Virus record (IMG/VR): IMGVR_UViG_3300030451_005369
Span: 1 to 26,635 of that record
Length of the DNA: 26,635 nt
Direction: 5' to 3' (one strand)
From: a virus
Shown here one piece after another: positions 11,401-16,908 of this stretch. The translations under genes and the position numbers were made by a program. The notes beneath the pieces were generated by a model. The model did not search any database and was not told where the DNA came from. It saw nothing but the letters and a program-made list of their open reading frames with translations. Position 1 is the first letter of the stretch. Each line of letters begins with the position of its first letter.

Positions 11401-14400
11401 TCTTCTCTGAAAATGAACCATTAATTTATACACCATTATCAACATTTGCTGGTGTTGGTGCGACCGCATTACAAATGACCGGTGGTTCAAATCTACCCTC
11501 TACGGTATTTGTTAAAAAATTATCGAATAGCACATTTCAACTCGCAACGACAAGTGGTGGATCTGCTGTTACATTTACAAATGTTGGTGCCGGTAATTCA
11601 CATCGATTAACAATGTCTAAACGCACTGAAAAAAGTGTTTTAGTTATTGATGGTATCATACAGTCACCGATGTCATTTACTCCTGTTACAACTACTTTAG
11701 TAAACAATGCAGGTAGTGGTATATCAACTACAACAACTGATTTTTGTGTTAATTCTACTGCAGATATAAACCTTGGAGATCATCTTAAATTTGGTGATGA
11801 ATTTATGCTTGTTACCTCTGTGGGTATCGCAACAACATCAACTGGGCCTGTGTCTGGTATCGGAACTTTTAACATAATTGGTGTTGATAGAGCAGCACTT
11901 GGTACACTCTCTGCGTCTCATAATAATTCGACTACAGGAAGAGTATTCTCAGGATCATTTAATATAATTGGTTCTGATGTATTCTTTACAAATGCACCAA
12001 GAGGAACAAATAATATAGCAAGAAATCTATCAAACCTTAAAACTCCACGATCAGTTTTCCAAGGAAGAACTTACTTAAGGAAGACTTACACTAATAATAG
12101 AATTTTTGATGATATTTCAACTGAATTTACTGGTGTAGGTGCGACATTTAGAATGAAGGTTGGTGGTGCCAACACAACTGGAATTACAACTGGAAGTTCA
12201 CTTGTTTTAATAAATGGAATATTCCAAAAACCAACTACAGAAAATAATTTAAGTAATAATTATGTATTTGTTGGAGTTGGAACAACAGCACAAAATATTG
12301 AATTTACAGGCATTACATCATTCAGTACTAATAATCAAATTATTAGTGAGACAGATATTAATCAAAACAGACTTCCTAGAGGTGGTAAAATAGTTTCATT
12401 AGGATCAACTGGTGGATTAGGAGTCGCTCCACTAGTAGGTGCTGCTGTTACAGGTATATTAAATCAATTTGGTGTCATTACATCTGTAGGTATTGGATCG
12501 ACAGTGTATAATCAATCTGTTTCTCCTTCTAGACCACCCGGAACTTTATCATTTGGATCTGGATATCGACCAGTTGGAGGCACAGTTGCTATTGGTATCA
12601 CTGACTTAGCATATGAACATCGATTTGTAAGTGCTGGTGTTGGATCAATTAGAACAAACGCATCAGGTAATAACATATTCGCTGCAACACAAAGAACTGC
12701 TACAGACGCAACATATACTTCACATACTGGATTATTGGAATTGACAATAGGTAGTGGTCATGGATTAAATGTTGGTAACTTTGTTGGTATTGATACCGGA
12801 AGTCTTGTATTCACATGCTCAAGAGATGATTTTGCATCAAATCATGCGTATCCTCGTGCACTCTCTAAAACTACAGGATTACCTGATCCAATTGCAGGTA
12901 TAGCTACTGTGATTACTGCTGTAACTACAAATACTATTACAGCATTCATCGGATTTGGTGGTGGAGCAGGAACTGGTGCATCAGCAACTGGAAACATTGG
13001 TGTTGGTGGAACATTAGATATAAACATTGGTGCAGGTGGTACAAATTATGTTAACCCAAGATTCCAATTCCCACAACCAAATTATGCGAACATGGAAGTT
13101 ATTGGTGTGTCAAGAAATGGTGTGGCAACCACTGAGACAGGATCTAATCTTTTAGTTACTTTAAATGTTGGTGCAAGTTCAACAGTTGGCATCGGGTCAA
13201 CATTATTTGAAATCACATCATTCGAGATCGCAAGAGATGGATATGCATTTAAACGTGGAGATAAAGTAAAACCAGTTGGATTAGTTACTGCAAGAGGAGC
13301 AGATCTTGAAGATTATATACTCGAAGTAACTGAAATTTATAATGATAAATTTACATCATGGGATTTTGGTGAATTTGACTTTATTGATCCTATTGGAAAT
13401 TTACAAGATGGTCAAAGAACAAGATTCCCATTAAGAGTAAACGGTGAATTGTTAAGTTTTGATGTAGGACAAACTGTTGATTCACAACAGATTGATATGA
13501 ATGCATTGTTAATAATATTTGTCAATAATGTATTACAAGATCCCGGAGAGGCATATTCATTTGAGGGCGGTACAACATTTGAATTTACAACAGCACCTGA
13601 AGAAAATGATGATATTGCAGTATTTTTCTACAAAGGAACTGCATCGGAAGACGTAGCCGAAATTAATGTTGTTGAGACAATTAAAGATGGTGATGTTGTT
13701 AAATTACAAGCAAATGATGATACAAGTATTCTTACGAATCAAAATACACGAAGATTAATCGATCTAGCACAAAGAAAGAGAACAGTTTCAGGTATCACAA
13801 CCACTGATACTCTTGAAACCGAAATTTATACTGGTGTTGGAATAAATGATTCTGCCACAAATAAACCACTCACATGGATCAAGCAAAAAGAGGATAAAGT
13901 TGTAAACGGAATTGTTGTTTCTAAAGCAAGGGATTCAATTGAACCTTTAATTTATCCTACTGCAAGAATCATTGGTGATATTGGTGCTGGAACAACAAAC
14001 AAAATTTATGTTGATGATGCTAACTTCTTCCAGTATGAGGCAAATGAGGATACTGCAGTTAATGATATAAACTTTGATGCCTTAATTATAAATGACAATA
14101 ATCCAGTAGCTGCATCATTTAACGCAACGGTATCAACAGCAGGAACCATCTCAGCGATAGCAGTTATAGACGGAGGAAATGGATATGTTGGTAATTCTAC
14201 TTCTGTTCATATTTCACAACCACCAGTTCCAATGAAAGTATCACCAATTGCAACAGGTATTGGATCAACTGCTATAGCAACTGCAAATATAACAAACGGA
14301 GTAATCACATCAGTTACTATAAACAGTGGTGGTATTGGATATTCAACATCAATTACACCTAAAGTAATCGCGTTCGCTCATAAACCAGTAACTGAACTAA

Positions 14401-15311
14401 TTGAGTCTATTGATACTTCAAGTGCTGATTTTGCTGGATTCTCAGGTATCGTCACTGGTATATCCACAGTTATGATCGGATCGACTATGGGACTTAAGTT
14501 TGGTTTATCACGATCTGGTGCTTTTACTAATCTAAAAGAAACAATGCCAATTTACATCTCTGATACCTCAGTTGGACATGGAGTTACAAGTTTGAATGAA
14601 AGCGGTGCAGATACGGACGTTGTTGCAATAGGAAGAACATTTGTAGATAATGTTTATATGATAAAGAATATTACTAGACACTCAAACGCAGCAGAGATTG
14701 AAGTTAATGTACACTCAGGTATTAATACCAATGGTATAGATCTTGCAAAAACTAACTTACCTTTCACTGTGACATTTGGTGGTGTTGGATCTGGAAATAC
14801 ATCATATATTGGAAGTGGAAAACATAGGGGTGAATTTAGCACTCAACCAACTTTATCAAATGTTCATAATCCTACAATTTATGTTGAAAAAGGTGATACT
14901 ATCAGTTTAGTAAACAGCACTGGTGGACATACGTTTACGATTAAACGAACATTAGGTGGATCAAATTATACGACAGGTATTTCGGGTTCTGGAGCAAATG
15001 GTTCTACACTCGTATTCAATACCTCACAAATCGGTGCAGGAAGCACTTCATTCTTCTATCAGTGTACAAACCATCCAAATGCAATGTATGGACAAATCGT
15101 AGTTAAAGATATTGAGAAGGGTAAGTTCTCATTTGGAGTTCTAACACCAGCATCTGGCGACTTTGTTAGAAATAATCCAGTTGCTATTGGAATCACAGGA
15201 AATACAGTAATTGCAGGTGAAGGATTGGGTATTTCAACATTCCCAACTATTCAAAGAAGGGGTTTTGGTATCCGTGATGGTGGTGGAATTAAGAGGTCTC
15301 ACACACCATGA
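2397..15311 (+). CDS. Giant modular baseplate/virion structural protein (gp7 position), YHYH and cupredoxin-like domains
   Basis: A single uninterrupted reading frame of 4304 residues (roughly 450 kDa) lies between gp6 and gp8, where T4 has gp7 (1032 residues). Residues 1-230 form the N-terminal domain of marine T4-like virion proteins: QLPEFLRTE at 19, a helical LKEFYQKVKSYL stretch, and KSKGTEESFRILF at 202-214. The rest is mostly short beta modules: G-x-G-Y repeats, NDEI...RGxxG modules, and HGFxTGxxxxY units. A YHYH-like domain covers about 1264-1402. GWNDEIGRLSED with SGLKNFADTGI lies at about 2440-2500. PIGNLQDGQRTRFPL is near 3664. A cupredoxin-like domain is at about 4159-4240. The tail ends with FPTIQRRGFGIRDGGGI, a cyanophage-type C-terminus. 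The start overlaps the gp6 stop (ATGA). It is probably the gp7 counterpart or a fibre-like addition to the wedge, but that equivalence rests on position and N-terminal resemblance. No signal peptide or membrane segment is seen. Confidence 0.85.
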   Translation: MIGTGIDKRIQVQQIIEHQLPEFLRTESPLAVDFLKQYYISQEHRGGVVDLTDNLDQYIKLDNLTPEVIVGVTTLTTGISTSDTVLNVSSTKGFPNEYGLFKINDEIITYTGITTNSFTGCVRGFSGITSYTDPVNKGELIFSTSVAGIHTASSSVQNLSVLFLKEFYQKVKSYLTPGLEDTKLNTNVDISNFIKESKSLYKSKGTEESFRILFNVLYGITPKIVDLENRLIKPSSAEYIRREVVVAERISGDPNKLIGQTITKSTDLTTSGSVSEVEIFSRSGNLGITTYYKLNLFVGYDERSAIQGTFTIPGKTRVIEDAPTTATTLTVDSTVGFGTTGTVVTNGVNGINTISYTDKSINQFYNCVGIANSIRSTDDLRSDEFIFGYEEGDLTRRVELRITGVLSDFELLPSEGSSVTLEGEKITVKNLGEEIQNPTLPSDKSRKTVFFNSWIYNTASRIKLDIPVATAINATTASFDHKSKIDKSQLKTGDKVSVFRRGEFIPILRNIGVTVNTNDIELSTPLLNDGITEYDIQRELVKANAASDIDLQFGNNVITTDVQNAYNDEDRDYYVASSSMPSYLIEKKVIKETLGSITGVGTTAVYSSTGIPQADFFGTGSGNFQILDRNLTTGLYSKLQFNTAVDFITGDAIVYLPNEKPLVGLSTGTIYFVEVLDGSLPKNVIRLYPSRSFITVTNVEASNPPYIEFDNTNQTSSTAEHKFVLLRHRNEQIGVQKVLRKFPAEVNIKSGESVPTEPGTTGILKNGVEIANYKSLDKIYFGPLSDFKILNQGKNFDVINLPTISIPSPGTGTTAIVQPVVTGSIKEVLVDQQHFDVEKVMSITISGGNGSGSVLKPVVTKRQREIEFDARLKSVQGGVDQINDLIEFKRPHNLENGEPLVYNNNGNLSLGVGTFLGSNTVQNKTLVNGATYYPQVVGVSSVYLYEKFSDYTAGINTVGFTVENTAGTHKFTFLNLKNHLKAVKVIDSGSNYSNRRLIVKPVGIHTVDNSINFKDHGFNTGDLVQYAPSSGNASHAPVGLGITTRYRVLKLDDNKFRLIDVGIGATDPNSNYLRKNFQRISEVFTSSNHEFFFEPIVVRVDAIYSPVSAGRTESLVVTPKIRGPLVDGYLHEPGTNYGSEILNFEKKPNIKILNGKNAELRAIVFDGKIIGCDVMFGGKEYTSAPDLDLVGIGTGIGGKLRAIVTDGKITDVKVINPGIGYTVSPDIKITPNGSGFIVDSAVRDLTVNNLVRFGDEILLREAETNLQYSVVGYSNKIQGAFGDVTTTPQLHSPIIGWAYDGNPIYGPYGYSEGDNNNSLSRVLRSGYELDSTQIENRPPTSSFGAGFFIEDYKFTNSGDLDSSNGRYCKTPDFPNGTYAYFAGINTTTTEPQFPYFIGDTYRSIPVSDNFTLTQSLFDFNNSNLTRNSLPYKLDDENADYNFVIESYEINQQTSIIESVTSGNISDFQIVSAGSNFKVEDSLNFDNSDTEGGGASAKVSSVEGKEIDNVRVGVTTYNDVVFVRGGDGTVSGFISTSHTLNTNDTVVISGVTTNIPNLTGSHKIGVNSESTVLYKNVPANATAGIITDIYLARIPNSVSAGSSIGIGTEKLLVLNTFKDRSILRVKRGVVGSANTASHVLGSLVQTIPQVIQIESQDIGQFVSKKNDIVYFNPAEAVGVAVTSGRSVSIGKSYTIGELAEVISIPAKGIFLPNHPFKDNQEVILRKPTGAATQFTIGLGDRFQVGADFNLPSSGNSQTVYIRKFSDDIVGLALTVNTTPVFFKTGNFDNFEYSIESNYPQVKSKVERITVTVGIATVSVGSTLHGLQNNDNVELKLLSTQTKGVGAGATSVVVKYSAQNDKLLINPTIFTNSSVNTDSINIVNHGFKTGQKLFYDGSPATGLTSQRSYFVYKTDDSNFKLAETRYDVINEPPRVVSITANSGGTQELSLVNPPLEVVRNDNLLFYVSDPSLSGYNLNFYFDSQFKNRFVSAGSTVDFGVTGVGTIGVGTTSTVTLKFDKTNPEKIFYTLEKTGFISTSDPDVKNASQISYVDSEYSGKYVAFGVTTGGFNISLNDIPEQGSYTAGAASTITYDTSSLTASGGISKINLTSGGFGYKNVPGVSSITSANGTGENILCLSSNINKINTVRITDPGFDYHSDKTLRPEARLSPTVTLINSDSITDIVISDGGSNYTDAPDLVIVDPDTGKLTSDQGVIELELSASSLGNVNILESPRGLTSKPQILRTINNTNGYRVTEVQSSNSGIVTCVLKTPINGFATPQFTVGEQIFVENIGIGTTGNGFNSADNGFVFFNVTEYNNTDPAIVKFELPKTATNPGVAASTQNFATIIKFNDYPKFTTTQKTSEFRTGEKLAVKVNNVFISTGLLVIDNRPDEFIKIEGRYEVIVGDVIRGENSGTIATINSIVNNKGRFLIDYSLRQDKGWNDEIGRLSEDFMVLSDNNYHQNLSYTIQSPKTFDEIIDPVNRLLHTSGLKNFADTGISSRASVGIAITNATVVSADVITEQRVDAINNFDLGRDIDTISNGSKSKFIQLVNTKLANFVRCNTNRVLKIDDISNEFSDSEANLTGNISIPIQETFARFLIQSRNISNGEIQVDDIVIFNDSTDTFTFEKNSIVSTASTIVEVEGRTVGGSRNLVISPLDPNNDDIDIKVYKNSFNEQNLRSGTQAIGFVNLVGVSTVVSVGTTAEPIATGSTTSVDAFYATIEVENTISGEKNHVDIYATHDGTNSYYSEYYADTSSQNNFSSNFIGTFRSRIHNNILTLDFDNSVGVASTVRINAKVIGFNTSGGNDVFRFKDDAQPAGAERTINLRSGITTRTNTANFISLDKNNFSAVKSVVRIESATASAVHQVLAIHDGTDTHTIHYPFISIGSTSGIGTFSSNLTSSNFVVKFHPDSGTGSHTVQHFSEEIYRDIDILNTPPTLGYGRVNESLSAFQYNAVNGIRSNKKQFTLKHNSIPIYEKGFDPEDTSKLNRSTGVFTIPNHFFSENEPLIYTPLSTFAGVGATALQMTGGSNLPSTVFVKKLSNSTFQLATTSGGSAVTFTNVGAGNSHRLTMSKRTEKSVLVIDGIIQSPMSFTPVTTTLVNNAGSGISTTTTDFCVNSTADINLGDHLKFGDEFMLVTSVGIATTSTGPVSGIGTFNIIGVDRAALGTLSASHNNSTTGRVFSGSFNIIGSDVFFTNAPRGTNNIARNLSNLKTPRSVFQGRTYLRKTYTNNRIFDDISTEFTGVGATFRMKVGGANTTGITTGSSLVLINGIFQKPTTENNLSNNYVFVGVGTTAQNIEFTGITSFSTNNQIISETDINQNRLPRGGKIVSLGSTGGLGVAPLVGAAVTGILNQFGVITSVGIGSTVYNQSVSPSRPPGTLSFGSGYRPVGGTVAIGITDLAYEHRFVSAGVGSIRTNASGNNIFAATQRTATDATYTSHTGLLELTIGSGHGLNVGNFVGIDTGSLVFTCSRDDFASNHAYPRALSKTTGLPDPIAGIATVITAVTTNTITAFIGFGGGAGTGASATGNIGVGGTLDINIGAGGTNYVNPRFQFPQPNYANMEVIGVSRNGVATTETGSNLLVTLNVGASSTVGIGSTLFEITSFEIARDGYAFKRGDKVKPVGLVTARGADLEDYILEVTEIYNDKFTSWDFGEFDFIDPIGNLQDGQRTRFPLRVNGELLSFDVGQTVDSQQIDMNALLIIFVNNVLQDPGEAYSFEGGTTFEFTTAPEENDDIAVFFYKGTASEDVAEINVVETIKDGDVVKLQANDDTSILTNQNTRRLIDLAQRKRTVSGITTTDTLETEIYTGVGINDSATNKPLTWIKQKEDKVVNGIVVSKARDSIEPLIYPTARIIGDIGAGTTNKIYVDDANFFQYEANEDTAVNDINFDALIINDNNPVAASFNATVSTAGTISAIAVIDGGNGYVGNSTSVHISQPPVPMKVSPIATGIGSTAIATANITNGVITSVTINSGGIGYSTSITPKVIAFAHKPVTELIESIDTSSADFAGFSGIVTGISTVMIGSTMGLKFGLSRSGAFTNLKETMPIYISDTSVGHGVTSLNESGADTDVVAIGRTFVDNVYMIKNITRHSNAAEIEVNVHSGINTNGIDLAKTNLPFTVTFGGVGSGNTSYIGSGKHRGEFSTQPTLSNVHNPTIYVEKGDTISLVNSTGGHTFTIKRTLGGSNYTTGISGSGANGSTLVFNTSQIGAGSTSFFYQCTNHPNAMYGQIVVKDIEKGKFSFGVLTPASGDFVRNNPVAIGITGNTVIAGEGLGISTFPTIQRRGFGIRDGGGIKRSHTP
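5872..6111 (+). repeat. Two tandem 120-bp units inside the giant gene
   Basis: The 17-mer AATTAAGAGCAATTGTT occurs at 5872-5888 and again at 5992-6008, exactly 120 bases apart. TGATGGTAAA recurs at 5891 and 6011 with the same offset. The translated 40-residue units both begin LRAIV-x-DGKI, and Tyr1181 and Tyr1221 fall at equal positions. The units have diverged elsewhere, so this is an older tandem duplication of one G-x-G-Y beta module. Confidence 0.8.
6186..6602 (+). other. YHYH-like domain within the giant protein
   Basis: At about residues 1264-1402, SPIIGWAYDGNPIYGPYGY (His1291 just before it) matches the most conserved part of the YHYH domain family. A Leu-Asp / Asn-Gly-Arg segment (DLDSSNGRYC), PDFPNGTYAYF and PQFPYFIGD follow in the family order. 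The eponymous Tyr-His-Tyr-His is replaced by Tyr-Ala-Tyr-Phe, so any metal or catalytic role of those histidines is probably lost. The domain is known from phage virion proteins and secreted bacterial proteins, and its function is unclear. Confidence 0.8.
14871..15116 (+). other. Cupredoxin-like domain with complete type 1 copper ligands
   Basis: Residues about 4159-4240 follow the cupredoxin pattern: a strand PTIYVEKGDTISLVN, then GGHTFTI with His4178, and after 45 residues YQCTNHPNAMYGQIVV with Cys4223, His4226 and Met4230. The C-x2-H-x3-M spacing lies between amicyanin (x2 after His) and plastocyanin (x4), and the His-to-Cys distance fits both. All four ligands of a type 1 copper centre are therefore present. 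Copper binding is inferred from pattern. A stability role without redox chemistry is equally possible. Confidence 0.72.
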
Positions 15312-15321
15312 CGATTTCCTG

Positions 15322-15329
15322 TATAAATA
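15322..15329 (+). promoter_or_regulatory. T4-type late promoter upstream of gp8
   Basis: An exact TATAAATA lies in the 37-base gap between the giant gene's stop and gp8, 19 bases before the gp8 ATG. The spacing is almost the same as for gp25. It should start a second late transcript for gp8, the DUF4815-type gene and the small coiled-coil gene, so their dose need not depend on reading through the 12.9-kb gene. Confidence 0.8.
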
Positions 15330-15348
15330 TAGAAAAAACAATATAGTA

Positions 15349-16905
15349 ATGCCAGCAATTGTTACAGATCAGTTTAGAATATTAAATGCAAGTAATTTTG
15401 TCGCAGGAGTTTCTTCGTCTACTAATTCTTACTATATCTCACTAGGTTTACCTAATCCTGCTCCTGCCTCTGTTGGTTTTGGTAGAGCAAATAATTTTGA
15501 TACTGCGACACCTAATCCAGTTGACAGTTTTTCAGATATCGCACATATTGGAGATACAACACAATTTGGTAAGAGAGTTACAGAAGCAAACGTTAGAAGA
15601 TTAGTTCGTCGAATTGATTGGACTAAAGGTGTTAAGTATGATATGTATCGTCAAGATTACAGCACAACAAACAGTGCTCCAAATACAGGTGCAACACGTT
15701 TGTATGCTGCAAATTACTATGTAATGAATAGTAACTTTAATGTTTATATTTGTATTGAAAATGGATCATCAGGAATTAATACCACTGGAAATGCATCTGA
15801 AGATGAACCAACCTTTACTGATTTAGAACCATCGAAAGCTGGTGAAAGTCAAGATGGATATGTTTGGAAATACTTGTTTACAGTCAATCCAAGCGATATA
15901 ATTAAATTTGACTCTACTGATTTTATTGCATTACCAAACAATTGGAATACAAGCACTGACGCACAAATTCAAGCAGTTCGTGAAAATGGTGACTCTGATA
16001 TTAATAATAATCAAATTAAAACAGTATACATAGCTGATCAAGGAAATAACTACACTACGACTGGTGGAGAATTTAATATTCTAGGTGATGGAACTGGTGG
16101 AAAGGTAGTTGTTGAAGTTTCTGGAACTAAAATAACCAAATGCACAGTTTCAAATGGTGGTAAGGGATATACTTACGGTGTCGTTGATTTAGGATCAATA
16201 AACAGTGGTGCAGTCTCTGGTGGTACACCTGCAAAATTGATACCAATCATTCCTCCATCAAAAGGACATGGATTTGATTTATATAAAGAATTAGGAGCAG
16301 ATCGTGTTCTTGTTTATGCAAGATTTGATGACTCTACAAAAGACTTTCCAATTGATTCGCAATTTGCACAAGTTTCATTGGTTAAGAATCCAACATCCTT
16401 TGGTACAACATCAATTTATACCGGAAGCACGTTTTCTGCATTGAAATCAATTAAATTTTCAACAATAGCGGGAACACCGGCAGTTGGTGGATTATTGCAG
16501 CAAACTGTTAGCACAGGACAAACTGCGTTTGGGTATATTAGTTCATATGATAGTGATGTGAATGTCATTAAATATATCCAAGATAGATCATTGTATTTTG
16601 GTAATCGAAATGACCAAACTGATTATGCAAACGTAACAAACGGATCACAGCAGTTTGATTTTGTATCAACTACAAGTCAAGTTTCATTTCCCGGAGGAAG
16701 TGGATCTGTTGAAACTACATTTAGTTCTGGTATCACAACCGATGTTAATAATAACAATGTTGCTTTAGGTGTTTCATTCACAAGTGGTCTTGCCTCACCT
16801 GAGATAAATAAAGGGTCAGGTGATTTATTATACGTTGACAATCGAGCAAAAATCTCAAGAAACTTGAGACAAAAGGAAGACATTAAAATTATTCTGGAAT
16901 TTTAA
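15349..16905 (+). CDS. 8: Baseplate wedge protein gp8
   Basis: This 518-residue protein matches the gp8 wedge subunit of marine T4-like phages (T4 gp8 itself is 334 residues). It starts MPAIVTDQFRILNA and has the family segments RRIDWTKGVKYDMYR (about 87-102), ANYYVMNSNFNVYICIENG, and DGYVWKYLFTV (169-179). It ends YVDNRAKISRNLRQKEDIKIILEF-like, the usual C-terminus (first 10 residues YVDNRAKISR). A marine-type insertion holds two G-x-G-Y repeats (Tyr235, Tyr274) like those in the giant protein. The frame is open back to 15211, but ATG 15349 is chosen because the extension overlaps the giant gene and crosses the late promoter, and because the conserved N-terminus starts here. No strong Shine-Dalgarno sequence is visible. 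In the particle gp8 binds the wedge next to gp7 and gp10. Confidence 0.88.
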   Translation: MPAIVTDQFRILNASNFVAGVSSSTNSYYISLGLPNPAPASVGFGRANNFDTATPNPVDSFSDIAHIGDTTQFGKRVTEANVRRLVRRIDWTKGVKYDMYRQDYSTTNSAPNTGATRLYAANYYVMNSNFNVYICIENGSSGINTTGNASEDEPTFTDLEPSKAGESQDGYVWKYLFTVNPSDIIKFDSTDFIALPNNWNTSTDAQIQAVRENGDSDINNNQIKTVYIADQGNNYTTTGGEFNILGDGTGGKVVVEVSGTKITKCTVSNGGKGYTYGVVDLGSINSGAVSGGTPAKLIPIIPPSKGHGFDLYKELGADRVLVYARFDDSTKDFPIDSQFAQVSLVKNPTSFGTTSIYTGSTFSALKSIKFSTIAGTPAVGGLLQQTVSTGQTAFGYISSYDSDVNVIKYIQDRSLYFGNRNDQTDYANVTNGSQQFDFVSTTSQVSFPGGSGSVETTFSSGITTDVNNNNVALGVSFTSGLASPEINKGSGDLLYVDNRAKISRNLRQKEDIKIILEF

Positions 16906-16908
16906 AAA

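Noticed and set aside
15211-15348. Upstream extension of gp8, or a frameshift fusion of the giant protein to gp8
   Set aside because: The extension overlaps the giant gene in another frame, passes through the late promoter and precedes the conserved gp8 N-terminus MPAIVTDQF. No slippery sequence is evident.
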